In this document: piece by piece, positions 44,945 through 54,281 of the stretch
Layout of the letters: the number at the start of each line of letters is the position of its first letter
Numbering within the stretch: the first letter of the stretch is position 1
Assembly: GCF_024349785.1 (NCBI RefSeq)
Contig: NZ_AP018817.1
Location: 2,449,501-2,513,500, forward strand
From: Sphingomonas bisphenolicum
GTDB taxonomy: Bacteria; Pseudomonadota; Alphaproteobacteria; Sphingomonadales; Sphingomonadaceae
DNA length: 64,000 nucleotides
Direction: 5' to 3'
Translations under genes and position numbers: made by a program
The notes under the pieces: model-generated
What the model was told of the DNA's origin: nothing
Database searches by the model: none
Seen by the model: only the letters and a program-made list of their open reading frames with translations

Positions 44945-44997
44945 GAGGTTCCCCTGATCGGTTATGACGGGGAAGGTGACTTGGCTTGGCGATACAG

Positions 44998-45759
44998 TCA
45001 AGCCGTCAGGAAATCGACCATCGCCTGCCCCAGTTCCTTGCGGGTGACCGCATTCATATGATTGCCCGGAACCTCGACATAGCGTCCGTTTGGCAATGTT
45101 TCGGCGAGTTCCTGCGCAACGCCATTGTCGCGATCGTCCGCGCCGCAGATTACTGCGGTCGGCTGCCGGAACCCGGCGATGGTCGCTTCGTCGGTATCGA
45201 CAAAGGTGTTGAGAATGTGCAGCATCGCCACCGGATCACCCTTGGTCGTCTTGAGGAACGCCTCGGTCATCCATTCCGACGTGCCGCGCTCGAACGTGCC
45301 CAGGTTGTTCAGCACATTCTTGTAATAGCCGCCCTTGTCGAGCGTCTTGGTCAGCCCGCGCAACCCCATGCCGGCCAATATCACGCGCCGCGGCGTCGCG
45401 CCGCGCGCCAGCATCCGCACCGTCGTCCGCGCGCCCAGCGAATAGCCGCCCAGATCATAGTCGGTCAGTCCCAGTTGCGCGACCAGCCCCAGATTGTCAT
45501 CGGTCAGCGCGTCGGGCGGATAGGCGGTGGGATCATGCGGCTTGGCGCTTTCGCCGTGGCCGCGCAGGTCCGGCAGGATCAGGCGGAATCCCGCCTCCAC
45601 CAGCCTGGCGGCATGGCCGTAGCGGACCCAATTGGTGAAGGCGTTGGAGAAATAGCCGTGGATCAGCACGAGATCACGCCCCTCTCCGACCATATGCACT
45701 GCGATCGGCAATCCGTCGAAACCCTTGATGTCGTGGCGTTCGATCGGCAGGTCGGTCAT
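44998..45759 (-). CDS. Alpha/beta hydrolase
   Basis: A 253-residue cytosolic hydrolase. It has the oxyanion region LVLIHGYFSNAFTNW, the nucleophile elbow GGYSLGARTTVRML (Ser in GYSLG), an acid around ICGADDRDNG and the final His in VPGNHMNAVTRKEL. AAGGA lies nine bases before the ATG. The substrate is unknown; esters or lactones are usual for this group. Confidence 0.88.
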   Translation of the reverse strand: MTDLPIERHDIKGFDGLPIAVHMVGEGRDLVLIHGYFSNAFTNWVRYGHAARLVEAGFRLILPDLRGHGESAKPHDPTAYPPDALTDDNLGLVAQLGLTDYDLGGYSLGARTTVRMLARGATPRRVILAGMGLRGLTKTLDKGGYYKNVLNNLGTFERGTSEWMTEAFLKTTKGDPVAMLHILNTFVDTDEATIAGFRQPTAVICGADDRDNGVAQELAETLPNGRYVEVPGNHMNAVTRKELGQAMVDFLTA

Positions 45760-45803
45760 CGGGGCATTTCCTTATCGGGCTGGGACGCCCTGCCGATATG
45801 GCG

Positions 45804-46442
45804 TCATCCCCGGCGGCGCAAGAGCGCGATCAGCGCCAATGCGCTGCCGACCTGCGCGGCGGCCATGTCCTTCTGCGCGTCCCAGACGTCGCCCTGCTGC
45901 CCATTATAATAGTCCGCCGTTTCGCCCGCGGCCATGATCGTGAGCAGCCATTCGAATATCTCGTAAAGCGCGCTGCCCAGGCCGATCGCCGCGAACGCGA
46001 AGGCCAGGCTCCACCGCAACGGCAATCCGCCATGACGCCGCGCAGCTTCCGCGATCGGCAGTGTCAGCAATGCGCCGAAGCCAAAATGCACCAGCCGATC
46101 ATAACCATTGCGGGTCATGCCGAAGAGACTGGAAATATCATGCCCGCTCAGCGCCCGCGCCCAGTCGTCATAGGGCACATAGCTATAGATCCAGCGCGCG
46201 CCCACCGTATGAAGCAGCAGGAACAGCCAGATGCAGCCGATTGACGATGTGGAAAGCGGCCAGCGGCGCAGCAGCCAGGGCGCGGTCAGGACCAGCGCGA
46301 CAGTCGGTCCATGCTGGAGCGGCGCGAGATCGGGATAGGGCTGGGCGATATTGGCGAGGCCAATGGCTGCCGCCAGCAAGACGATCATCCGGCGCTGTGC
46401 GATCGGAAGAGCTTTCCACATCGCGACAGCGCCGGCAATCAT
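45804..46442 (-). CDS. DUF2238 (YjdF-like) membrane protein
   Basis: A 212-residue protein with about six hydrophobic segments. The region VGARWIYSYVPYDDWARALS, then YDRLVHFGFGALL, then ALYEIFEWLLTIMAAGETADYYNGQQGD-type sequence (quoted in part) with DVWDAQKD carries the acidic and aromatic residues that define DUF2238. It starts eight bases after the asd stop and is probably co-transcribed. Function unknown. Confidence 0.85.
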   Translation of the reverse strand: MIAGAVAMWKALPIAQRRMIVLLAAAIGLANIAQPYPDLAPLQHGPTVALVLTAPWLLRRWPLSTSSIGCIWLFLLLHTVGARWIYSYVPYDDWARALSGHDISSLFGMTRNGYDRLVHFGFGALLTLPIAEAARRHGGLPLRWSLAFAFAAIGLGSALYEIFEWLLTIMAAGETADYYNGQQGDVWDAQKDMAAAQVGSALALIALLRRRG

Positions 46443-46450
46443 GAGAGGCG

Positions 46451-47476
46451 TCAGCCCTTTTTGAGGTGACGACGGCCGAGCAGTTCGGCGATCTGCACCG
46501 CGTTCAGCGCTGCGCCCTTGCGCAGATTGTCGCTGACGCACCACAGGTTGATGCCGTTCTCGATCGTGGAATCCTCGCGCACGCGGCTGATGAAGGTCGC
46601 GAAATCGCCCACGCATTCGATCGGCGTGATGTATCCGCCGTCCTCGCGCTTGTCGACCAGCATGATGCCCGGCGCTTCGCGCAGGATGTCCTGCGCTTCC
46701 TTGGCCGAAATCTCATTCTCGAACTCGATGTTGATCGATTCGCTATGGCCGACGAACACCGGCACGCGCACGCAGGTCGCGGTCACCTTCACCTTGGGAT
46801 CGAGGATCTTCTTGGTTTCCGCGACCATCTTCCATTCTTCCTTGGTCGAACCATCGTCCAGGAAAACGTCGATATGCGGGATCACGTTGAAGGCGATCTG
46901 CTTGGTGAACTTCTTCGGTTCGGCCGGATCGCCGACGAAGATGTTGCGGCTCTGCTCGAACAGTTCGTCCATGCCCGCCTTGCCTGCGCCCGACACCGAC
47001 TGGTACGTCGACACGACCACGCGCTTGATCTTGGCGGCGTCATGCAGCGGCTTCAACGCCACGACCATCTGCGCGGTCGAGCAGTTGGGGTTCGCGATGA
47101 TGTTCTTCTTCTTGTAGCCGTCGATCGCATCCGGGTTCACTTCGGGCACGATCAGCGGGACGTCCGGGTCCATGCGATAGAGCGAGCTGTTGTCGATCAC
47201 GACGCAACCGGCGGCCGCCGCCTTGGGCGCATAGATTTCCGTCGGGCCGCTCCCCGCGGCGAACAGGGCGATGTCCCAGCCGGTGAAATCGAAATGCTCG
47301 ATATTCTGGCATTTTATGGTCTTGCCGGTCTCACCGAAATCCACGGTCAGCCCCTGCGACCGCGACGAAGCGACCGCCGCAATCTCGTCAATAGGGAACT
47401 CGCGCTCGGCGAGAATGGTCAGCATTTCGCGGCCCACATTACCGGTGGCACCCACGACGACGACCTTGTAACCCAT
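46451..47476 (-). CDS. asd: Aspartate-semialdehyde dehydrogenase
   Basis: A 341-residue NADPH-dependent enzyme of the lysine, threonine and methionine pathway. It has VVVGATGNVGREMLTILAER, the active-site Cys in ANPNCSTAQMVVALKPLHDA and the catalytic His region RVPVFVGHSESINIEF. ATG 47476 with GGAG nine bases upstream is preferred; the open frame runs further upstream without conserved sequence. It is followed closely by the DUF2238 gene. Confidence 0.95.
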   Translation of the reverse strand: MGYKVVVVGATGNVGREMLTILAEREFPIDEIAAVASSRSQGLTVDFGETGKTIKCQNIEHFDFTGWDIALFAAGSGPTEIYAPKAAAAGCVVIDNSSLYRMDPDVPLIVPEVNPDAIDGYKKKNIIANPNCSTAQMVVALKPLHDAAKIKRVVVSTYQSVSGAGKAGMDELFEQSRNIFVGDPAEPKKFTKQIAFNVIPHIDVFLDDGSTKEEWKMVAETKKILDPKVKVTATCVRVPVFVGHSESINIEFENEISAKEAQDILREAPGIMLVDKREDGGYITPIECVGDFATFISRVREDSTIENGINLWCVSDNLRKGAALNAVQIAELLGRRHLKKG

Positions 47477-47544
47477 GACTAAAGTCTCCACTCCAATGCA
47501 TAATTGCGGAGTGCGCGCCATAGCGCTGTCGCTACATTTGTCCA

Positions 47545-47576
47545 GAAAGAAGGGCTTCGCTGCTGCAAAGCCCTTC
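47545..47576 (-). terminator. Terminator of the DPP-IV-like gene
   Basis: Arms GAAGGGCTT and AAGCCCTTC (47549-47576) with a ten-base loop, followed on the minus strand by TTTCT, 12 bases beyond the peptidase stop. It lies in the gap before asd. Confidence 0.75.
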
Positions 47577-47588
47577 ATCGACGCAATT

Positions 47589-49808
47589 TTATTCCGAAGT
47601 CGGCCCGCCGGCATGCTCCGCCAGGAAATGCTCGATCGTCTTCCACAGGTGGACGCTGATGCCCGGCCCGCCGACGCGATGGGTCTGGCCCGGATAGGCC
47701 ATCATCTCGAACGGCACCGCTTCGCCCTGCATCTTCGCCATCAGCGCGGTCGCATTGTCGAACACGACATTATCATCGGACATGCCGTGGATCAGCAGCA
47801 GCGGATCGGTGATCTTCACCGCCTCGTCCACCGCGCCCGATGCCGGATAGGCGCTGGTCTTGTCCTGCGGCTGGCCCAGATAGCGTTCGGTGTAGTGGGT
47901 GTCGTAGAGCTGCCATTTGGTCACAGGCGCACCCGCCACCGCCGCGGCGAACACGCCCGGTGCCTTCTCCAGCAGCTTGAGCGACATATAGCCGCCATAG
48001 GACCAGCCATAGGTCGCGATCCGCCTGGGGTCCACGAACGGCTGGGCCTTCAACCATTCCACGCCCTTCAACTGATCCTCGACCTCGACCGTGCCCATGG
48101 CGCGGTAGAGATGATCCTCGAACGCCTTGCCGCGATCGGGGGTGCCGCGATTGTCGATCGCGAAGACGATCCAGCCGCGATCCACCAGATATTGGTTGAG
48201 CGCGCCGGACCATGTGTTGGTTACCTGCCGTCCGCCGCCCGGGCCGCCATAATGGATCATGAAGACGGGGTAGCGCTTCCCCGGCTCCATCTTGGGCGTC
48301 ATGATCTTGGTGTACAGCGTCGTGCCGTCCGCCGCCTTCACCGTGCCGAACACCGTCTTCACATGGCCCGCGACATAGGGCGCATAGGGATGGCTGCCCG
48401 TCAGCGCATTTTCCGACAGCCATTGCAACTGCTTGCCGCCGCTGTCGGCCAGATAGACCTGCTTGGGCTGATCGCTATTCTGGCGCGTCACAACGACCCG
48501 GCTCGCCGCCCCGTCCATGACGGCGTCGTTCCACCAACCCTTGGACGTCAGCGCCCGCGCCTGCCCCGCCTTGCCCAGAGTCGTCACATAAAGCTGCTGC
48601 TCCAGCGGCGTTTCGCGATTGCCGGTGAAATAGACCAGCGACTTGGCCTCATCCACGCCCACGACATCGCGCACCTCCCAGTCGCCGCTGGTGAGCGCCG
48701 TCCATTTGCCGCCGCTCACGCGATACAGATGCCCATGCCCGCTCTTCTCAGACCACCAGAGGAAACTGCCATCCTTCAGCGCATGAAAATTGTTCGACAG
48801 GTTGATCCAGCTTTTCGCCGTCTCGGTCAGCGCCACCCTGGCCTTGCCGGTCGCCGGGTCGACCGCCAGCAGGTCGAGCCGCTTCTGGTCCCGGCTCTCC
48901 CGCTGGACATAGAGCGTCTTGCCGTCCTTCGACCAGTCGACGCGGGCGAGGTAGATATCCTTGTCCGCGCCCAGCTCGACCTGGACCTGGCCCGACCCGT
49001 CAGGCTTCATCACGAACAGGTCCACGATCGCATTGGGCGTGCCGGCGGCGGGATAGCGTTGCTGATAAACCTTCGTCCCCTCCCCGCCGATCGCGGTGCG
49101 GGTGACGATGCCGACCGGGCTTTCATCGACGCGGGCGACCGCTATCCGCGCGTCGTCGGGCGACCACCAGTAACCGGTGCGCCGGTCCATTTCCTCCTGC
49201 GCCACGAACTCGGCCACGCCCCAACTCAGCGTATCGCTGGCGCCCTGCGTCAACTGCCGTTCCGCGCCGCCGATCGGCTGGGCGAACAGATTGCCACCGC
49301 GCACGAAGGAGACATAGCCGCCCTTGGGGCTGACCACGCCATTCAACTCGCCATCGGGTGTATCGGTCAGGCGCGTGACCTTGCCATCCAACCCGGCAAG
49401 ATAGAGGTCGCCATCCACCGGCACCAATATGCTCTTCCCGTCTGGCGCCCAGTCATAGCTGGTGATGCCGGTGCTGCCCGCCACGGAGCGATCGCGCTCG
49501 CGCTGCATCTTCTCCGCTTCGGAAAGCTCCGCGCCGCTGCCGGTCCTCTTCGAATCGACCAGCATCCGTTCCGCGCCCGTCCTGCTGTCGATCGCCCACA
49601 GGTCGAGCCGTTCCTTCTCGTCGGCGCGAGGCTTGAGCAGCGTCACCAGCGATCCGTCCGGCGACAATTTCAACGCGCGCGGCTGTGGCCCCGCCAGGTC
49701 GGGGCTGGCGAACACGCGCTCCAGCGTCAGTTGCTCCTGCGCGCTGGCGGGAAGAGGGGAGAGCAGCAGCGCACCGAGGGCTGCGCCGGCTTTCAGATAG
49801 GGGGGCAT
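47589..49808 (-). CDS. S9 family (dipeptidyl peptidase IV-like) secreted peptidase
   Basis: A 739-residue exported serine peptidase. A signal peptide (GAALGALLLSPLPASA) precedes an eight-bladed beta-propeller region and an alpha/beta hydrolase domain. The nucleophile is in YGWSYGGYMSLKLL, the Asp in LLIHGMSDDNVVFDN and the His in YPGQTHRVGG. The Glu pair that binds the peptide N-terminus is likely in FVAQEEMDRRTGYWWSPDD. It removes N-terminal dipeptides, often Xaa-Pro. It could work with the M2 dipeptidase nearby in peptide use. Confidence 0.94.
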   Translation of the reverse strand: MPPYLKAGAALGALLLSPLPASAQEQLTLERVFASPDLAGPQPRALKLSPDGSLVTLLKPRADEKERLDLWAIDSRTGAERMLVDSKRTGSGAELSEAEKMQRERDRSVAGSTGITSYDWAPDGKSILVPVDGDLYLAGLDGKVTRLTDTPDGELNGVVSPKGGYVSFVRGGNLFAQPIGGAERQLTQGASDTLSWGVAEFVAQEEMDRRTGYWWSPDDARIAVARVDESPVGIVTRTAIGGEGTKVYQQRYPAAGTPNAIVDLFVMKPDGSGQVQVELGADKDIYLARVDWSKDGKTLYVQRESRDQKRLDLLAVDPATGKARVALTETAKSWINLSNNFHALKDGSFLWWSEKSGHGHLYRVSGGKWTALTSGDWEVRDVVGVDEAKSLVYFTGNRETPLEQQLYVTTLGKAGQARALTSKGWWNDAVMDGAASRVVVTRQNSDQPKQVYLADSGGKQLQWLSENALTGSHPYAPYVAGHVKTVFGTVKAADGTTLYTKIMTPKMEPGKRYPVFMIHYGGPGGGRQVTNTWSGALNQYLVDRGWIVFAIDNRGTPDRGKAFEDHLYRAMGTVEVEDQLKGVEWLKAQPFVDPRRIATYGWSYGGYMSLKLLEKAPGVFAAAVAGAPVTKWQLYDTHYTERYLGQPQDKTSAYPASGAVDEAVKITDPLLLIHGMSDDNVVFDNATALMAKMQGEAVPFEMMAYPGQTHRVGGPGISVHLWKTIEHFLAEHAGGPTSE

Positions 49809-49924
49809 GATCGTCCTTTCCGGTCGGCGCGCAAACGCGCCGCATGATGGCGCAGATTTAGCGCGTCGGATTAGAAAAGATCAATGCCGGGAAATTATCT
49901 GTCCTGCCATGATCGCTTGGATCA

Positions 49925-49999
49925 TGGTGGGCGCGACAGGGATTGAACCTGTGACCCCACCCGTGTGAAGGGTGTGCTCTACCGCTGAGCTACGCGCCC
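49925..49999 (-). tRNA. tRNA-Val (anticodon CAC)
   Basis: A 75-base cloverleaf with encoded CCA. Acceptor arms GGGCGCG/CGCGCCC, D-arm GCTC...GAGC, anticodon stem CACCC/GGGTG with loop TTCACAC (anticodon CAC, valine), and T-arm ACAGG-TTCAATC-CCTGT. All stems pair fully by eye. It reads leftward, upstream of the DPP-IV-like gene. Confidence 0.96.
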
Positions 50000-50135
50000 C
50001 CTGTAAGGAGGAGGCGGCCTTTGGCATCGGTGGCGCGCCCTGTCAACATCCCCGCATCGATTTGATGCAAAAGCGTTTCCGCCCGCGCGTATCGCCGCCT
50101 ATAAGGGGCTTTCGAAATTACGGAGTTGCGCCTTC

Positions 50136-50264
50136 ATGCCCAAAAGTCTCGCCCTTCTGATCGGAAGCCTGCTGCTCACGGCGCTGGCCGCCTGCAATAC
50201 GGTGCAGGGTGTCGGGCGCGACATCGAATCGGTCGGGCGCGCCGGCAAGGACGCGATGCATTAA
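50136..50264 (+). CDS. Entericidin EcnA/B family lipoprotein
   Basis: A 42-residue peptide with a lipoprotein signal (LIGSLLLTALAAC, lipobox LAAC) and the entericidin tail CNTVQGVGRDIESVGRAGKDA. CGGAG lies ten bases before the ATG. Such peptides are small cell-envelope lipoproteins, in enteric bacteria tied to a stationary-phase antidote/toxin pair. Only one copy is seen here, so a toxin-antidote role is not supported. Confidence 0.9.
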   Translation: MPKSLALLIGSLLLTALAACNTVQGVGRDIESVGRAGKDAMH

Positions 50265-50269
50265 ACAGA

Positions 50270-50458
50270 CTATTGGAGGATGCGGCCGATCGCGGTCGCA
50301 TTCTTGCGCAAGCGCACACCATCGCAATCGGGTTCGCCACATTCGCAGGCTTCGATGGTATAACGCACGCCACACATGACCAGCACGTCATGATCGAACG
50401 AATAGTTGGAAATTCCCGCGCGCTCGACCTTTTCCTGTGCTCTGGCCTTGAGAGTCAT
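50270..50458 (-). CDS. Small Cys-rich hypothetical protein
   Basis: A 62-residue protein, MTLKARAQEKVERAGISNYS onward, with three cysteines in a tight ACECGEPDCDG motif plus MCGV upstream, suggesting metal binding. GGAGG lies six bases before ATG 50458. It is convergent with the entericidin gene, the two stops being only six bases apart. The ordered sequence and good ribosome site make it a likely real gene; no family name recalled. Confidence 0.6.
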   Translation of the reverse strand: MTLKARAQEKVERAGISNYSFDHDVLVMCGVRYTIEACECGEPDCDGVRLRKNATAIGRILQ

Positions 50459-50635
50459 GCGTGTCCTCCCCCGTCATATGTGGGATAGCGATCATTGATG
50501 TTGCGGTGCATCAAGTCAATTGACCGGCATTTGTTCCTGCACGATTTGTAAGAATATTGTCGCTGAAATGACACGCTTCATCCCGTTGCATCGCGCGACT
50601 TGCACGCGGCGGCACAGCGTCCCATATGCCGCGTC

Positions 50636-51202
50636 ATGACCGACCAAAGCAGCTCTTCCATGCCCGTCTGGCATGGCACCACCATCATGTCAGCCCGCAA
50701 GAATGGAAAGGTCGTCGTCGCCGGCGACGGCCAGGTGTCCATGGGCCAGACCGTGATGAAGCCCAATGCCCGCAAGGTCCGCCGCCTGCATGACGGCAGC
50801 GTGATCGGCGGCTTCGCCGGCGCCACCGCCGACGCCTTCACCCTGTTCGAACGGCTCGAAGCCAAACTGGAGCGCCATAACGGCCAGTTGATGCGATCCG
50901 CGGTCGAACTGGCCAAGGACTGGCGCACCGACAAATATCTGCGCAACCTGGAAGCGATGATGATCGTCGCCGACAAGGATGTCACCCTGATCCTGACCGG
51001 CAATGGCGACGTGCTGGAGCCGCTGAACGGCGTTGCCGCGATCGGTTCGGGCGGCAATTTCGCCCTCGCCGCCGCGCGCGCGCTGATGGAATATGAGGAA
51101 GACGCCGAAACCCTCGCCCGCAAGGCGATGGCCGTCGCGGCCGACATCTGCGTCTACACCAACGACCAGTTGACCATCGAAACGCTGGACAGCGCCGCCT
51201 AA
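50636..51202 (+). CDS. hslV: HslV, ATP-dependent protease peptidase subunit
   Basis: A 188-residue N-terminal-threonine peptidase of the HslUV (ClpYQ) protease. The processing site and catalytic Thr lie in [14 protein letters not shown], and [40 protein letters not shown] and the C-terminal [14 protein letters not shown] are standard. ATG 50636 extends ten residues before the mature Thr region; ATG 50660 is an alternative. It precedes hslU with a 43-base gap containing a hairpin. Confidence 0.96.
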   Translation: MTDQSSSSMPVWHGTTIMSARKNGKVVVAGDGQVSMGQTVMKPNARKVRRLHDGSVIGGFAGATADAFTLFERLEAKLERHNGQLMRSAVELAKDWRTDKYLRNLEAMMIVADKDVTLILTGNGDVLEPLNGVAAIGSGGNFALAAARALMEYEEDAETLARKAMAVAADICVYTNDQLTIETLDSAA

Positions 51203-51212
51203 ACTAAAAAAG

Positions 51213-51245
51213 CCCCTCCCTTGAAAGGGAGGGGGGAGTTTTTTG
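51213..51245 (+). promoter_or_regulatory. Hairpin plus T-run between hslV and hslU, merged with the hslU ribosome site
   Basis: CCCCTCCC (51213-51220) and GGGAGGGG (51227-51234) pair around TTGAAA; GGGAG and six T residues follow, then the hslU ATG at 51246. An intrinsic-terminator-like structure thus ends in the ribosome site and its spacer. It may attenuate hslU transcription or hide/expose the Shine-Dalgarno sequence. Function inferred from structure only. Confidence 0.6.
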
Positions 51246-52547
51246 ATGAACGACAACCTGACCCCCAAAGCCATCGTCGCTGCGCTCGACGCACACATCA
51301 TCGGCCAGCAGGACGCCAAGCGCGCCGTTGCGGTCGCGCTGCGCAACCGCTGGCGCCGCCAGCACCTGTCCGCCGATTTGCGCGACGAGGTGACGCCCAA
51401 GAATATCCTGATGATCGGGCCGACGGGCTGCGGCAAGACCGAGATCAGCCGCCGCCTCGCCAAGCTGGCCGACGCCCCCTTCGTCAAGGTCGAGGCGACC
51501 AAGTTCACCGAGGTCGGCTATGTCGGCCGTGACGTCGAACAGATCGTCCGCGATCTGGTCGAGGAAGCTGTGCGGCTGGAGAAGGACCGCCGCCGCGAAG
51601 CCGTGCGCGAAGCCGCCTCCGAAGCCGCGATGAACCGCCTGCTCGACGCGCTGACCGGCAAGGAAGCGAGCGAGGCCACACGCCTCTCCTTCCGTCAGAA
51701 GATCGAAGCCGACCAGATGAACGAGGTCGAGGTCGAGGTGGAAGTCGCCGACAGCCCCTCCATGCCGATGGAAATCCCCGGCATGGGCGGACAGGTCGGC
51801 ATGATCAACCTGTCCGACATGATGTCCAAGGCGTTCGGCCAGCAACAGAAGAAGCGCCGCAAGATGCGCGTCGCCGAAGCCTGGGACAAGCTGGTCGAGG
51901 AAGAGCAGGACAAGCGGCTGGACCAGGATGACGTCGCCCGCGTCGCCATCACCAGCGCCGAGCAGAATGGCATCGTCTTCCTCGACGAGATCGACAAGAT
52001 CGCGGTCAGCGATGTGCGCGGCGGCTCCGTCAGCCGCGAAGGCGTGCAGCGCGACCTGCTGCCGCTGATCGAAGGGACGACCGTATCGACCAAATATGGC
52101 CCGCTCAAGACCGACCATATCCTCTTCATCGCGTCGGGCGCCTTCCATGTCGCCAAGCCCAGCGACCTGCTGCCCGAACTCCAGGGCCGGCTGCCGATCC
52201 GCGTCGAACTCAAGGCGCTGACCGAGGAGGATTTCGTCGCCATCCTCTCCGATACCAAAGCCAGCCTCGTCGCCCAATATCGCGCGCTGCTGGCGACTGA
52301 GGAGGTGACGATCGACCTGACGCCCGACGGCATCCGCGCCGTCGCGAAGATCGCCGCCGACGTGAACAGCGAGATCGAGAATATCGGCGCCCGCCGCCTC
52401 CAGACGGTGATGGAAAAGCTGCTGGAGGATGTCAGCTTCGAAGCCGAAGACCGCCGTGGCGAAACGCTCGTGATCGATGCGGCCTATGTCGAGAAGCAAT
52501 TGTCAGCGGTCGCCCACGACACCGACCTCAGCAAATATGTTCTGTAA
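51246..52547 (+). CDS. hslU: HslU, ATPase subunit of the HslUV protease
   Basis: A 433-residue AAA+ unfoldase. It has Walker [21 protein letters not shown], the pore motif [15 protein letters not shown] (GYVG loop), an intermediate domain rich in Glu/Arg, Walker [12 protein letters not shown], sensor and arginine-finger regions, and the C-terminal DLSKYVL that inserts in HslV. ATG 51246 is used with GGAG seven bases upstream; a TTG just before would add one residue. It ends before a strong terminator. Confidence 0.97.
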   Translation: MNDNLTPKAIVAALDAHIIGQQDAKRAVAVALRNRWRRQHLSADLRDEVTPKNILMIGPTGCGKTEISRRLAKLADAPFVKVEATKFTEVGYVGRDVEQIVRDLVEEAVRLEKDRRREAVREAASEAAMNRLLDALTGKEASEATRLSFRQKIEADQMNEVEVEVEVADSPSMPMEIPGMGGQVGMINLSDMMSKAFGQQQKKRRKMRVAEAWDKLVEEEQDKRLDQDDVARVAITSAEQNGIVFLDEIDKIAVSDVRGGSVSREGVQRDLLPLIEGTTVSTKYGPLKTDHILFIASGAFHVAKPSDLLPELQGRLPIRVELKALTEEDFVAILSDTKASLVAQYRALLATEEVTIDLTPDGIRAVAKIAADVNSEIENIGARRLQTVMEKLLEDVSFEAEDRRGETLVIDAAYVEKQLSAVAHDTDLSKYVL

Positions 52548-52558
52548 TTAGGCGAAAA

Positions 52559-52591
52559 CGGGATGAGAGGGGAAACCATCCTCTCATCCCG
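52559..52591 (+). terminator. Terminator after hslU
   Basis: Arms CGGGATGAGAGG and CCTCTCATCCCG (12 bp) around a nine-base loop, 11 bases after the hslU stop; only a weak T-run follows. It also lies 62 bases beyond the convergent proS stop and may serve both genes. Confidence 0.7.
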
Positions 52592-52653
52592 CTCCGATTT
52601 ACCAAATCTCCGTTCGCTCGGAACGAACGACCCACTGATTAAAAATCAGTTGC

Positions 52654-54180
52654 TCAGTAACTGCGCCCAACCAGTACGCGCTCCACGGCCTGCCCGCCGG
52701 TGAAGATACACGCGCCGTCCGCCGCGTCCGCATCCAGCGGCACGTTGCGCAGCGTCAGCTTCTCGCCCTTGAGCCACTGCACCACCTTCTCCAGCGCCTC
52801 GCCGGTCGGCCTGGCCCACTGGACCAGCGCCCAGCCGGGCCTGGCGCTGGCGTTGAAATAGGCTTTCAGCGCGTCTAGCGTGCCGATCGAGCGATCGATG
52901 CTGCCGTCCAGCCGGCCTTTGGCGTCGGCGAAGAGGGACGCCTGAATATCCTCCAGCATGGCGGTTGCGCCCGCCACGAAATCGCCCTTGGCGACGATCT
53001 GGCTGTCGAGCTTGCCATCCTCGCGATAGAGGCGATCGCGGCGGATCACCGACACATTGCCGCCCGAAACATCGCGGCCGCCCACTTCGATCACGATCGG
53101 CGCGCCCTTCTTCACCCAGCCCCAGCGCTTGGTCGCGGCCTTGGCCGGCCGCTTGTCGAGCAGCGCGCGGACGGGCTCGCGGAAGGCGTCCAGCTCATTG
53201 AGGGACGCCACCAGTTCGCCGCAATAATCCAAAATCGCGGCGTCCTCGTCATTGTCGCGCAGCATCGGCACGACGACGACCTGATAGGGCGCGACGCGCG
53301 GCGGGACGCGCAGGCCATCGTCGTCGCCATGCACCATGATGAGGCCGCCGATCATGCGGGTGGACATGCCCCAGCTCGTCGTCTGCGCCAGTTCCTGTTG
53401 CCCTTCGGCATTCTGGAACTTGATATTCTGCGCCTGGCTGAAAGTCGTGCCCAGGAAATGCGAGGTGCCGGCCTGCAGCGCCTTGCCATCCTGCATCATC
53501 GCCTCGATCGAATAGGTCGCGACGGCGCCGGGGAAGCGTTCATTCTCCGGCTTCTCGCCCGCGACCACCGGCAGGCCGACGCAATCCTCGGCGAAGCTGC
53601 GATAGACTTCCAGCATCTTCATCGTCTCTTCCATCGCCTCATCGACGGTGGCGTGCGCGGTATGGCCCTCCTGCCACAGGAACTCGCTGGTGCGCAGGAA
53701 CATGCGCGTGCGCATTTCCCAGCGCACGACGTTGGCCCACTGGTTGATGAGAACCGGCAGGTCGCGCCAGCTCTGCACCCAGCGGCTGAACGCCGCGCCG
53801 ATCACGGTCTCCGACGTCGGCCGCACGACCAGCGGCTCCTCCAGCTTGGCTTCGGGGTCCGGCACCAGCTTGCCGTCCTTCTGGATCAGCCGGTGATGCG
53901 TGACGACCGCCATTTCCTTGGCGAAGCCGTCGACATGCTCGGCCTCCTTCTCGAAATAGGAAAGCGGAATGAACAGCGGGAAATAGCAATTTTCATGCCC
54001 CGTCGCCTTGATCCTGGCGTCGAGCAAGGTCTGGATGCGCTCCCAGATGCCATAGCCCCAAGGACGGATGACCATGCAGCCGCGCACGCCGCTTTCCTCG
54101 GCCAGGTCGGCCTCCGAAATGACGGCCTGATACCAGGCGGAAAAATCCTGTTCGCGGGTGACGGAAAGGGCGTGTTTCAC
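52654..54180 (-). CDS. proS: Prolyl-tRNA synthetase, archaeal/eukaryotic-like (ProS type 3)
   Basis: About 508 residues. Class II motifs are visible: motif 2 around NVVRWEMRTRMFLRTSEFLW, HTAHATVDEAMEETMKMLEV and the C-terminal anticodon domain APYQVVVVPMLRDNDEDAAI. The N-terminus begins VKHALSVTREQDFSAWYQAV, like archaeal enzymes. The bacterial editing insertion domain is absent. The GTG at 54180 is chosen because it fits the family's N-terminus; the open frame extends further upstream without conserved sequence. It attaches proline to tRNA-Pro. Confidence 0.92.
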   Translation of the reverse strand: MKHALSVTREQDFSAWYQAVISEADLAEESGVRGCMVIRPWGYGIWERIQTLLDARIKATGHENCYFPLFIPLSYFEKEAEHVDGFAKEMAVVTHHRLIQKDGKLVPDPEAKLEEPLVVRPTSETVIGAAFSRWVQSWRDLPVLINQWANVVRWEMRTRMFLRTSEFLWQEGHTAHATVDEAMEETMKMLEVYRSFAEDCVGLPVVAGEKPENERFPGAVATYSIEAMMQDGKALQAGTSHFLGTTFSQAQNIKFQNAEGQQELAQTTSWGMSTRMIGGLIMVHGDDDGLRVPPRVAPYQVVVVPMLRDNDEDAAILDYCGELVASLNELDAFREPVRALLDKRPAKAATKRWGWVKKGAPIVIEVGGRDVSGGNVSVIRRDRLYREDGKLDSQIVAKGDFVAGATAMLEDIQASLFADAKGRLDGSIDRSIGTLDALKAYFNASARPGWALVQWARPTGEALEKVVQWLKGEKLTLRNVPLDADAADGACIFTGGQAVERVLVGRSY

Positions 54181-54281
54181 GGGATCGAAAACCTGACGTA
54201 AAAAGGGAATGGCGCGCCATAAGCCAGAGGCGGCCTCCCTGTCGACCCCCGACGACAGGGCGCGTGCCGATCGGCAGCGCG

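Noticed and set aside
47475..49847. A 790-codon open frame on the plus strand opposite the DPP-IV-like gene
   Set aside because: It lies opposite a gene with complete catalytic motifs, has a His/Arg/Leu-rich translation typical of antisense frames in GC-rich DNA, and shows no domain.
50136..50264. Entericidin toxin-antidote pair
   Set aside because: Only one entericidin-like peptide is present; the neighbouring small gene is unrelated, so a pair cannot be claimed.
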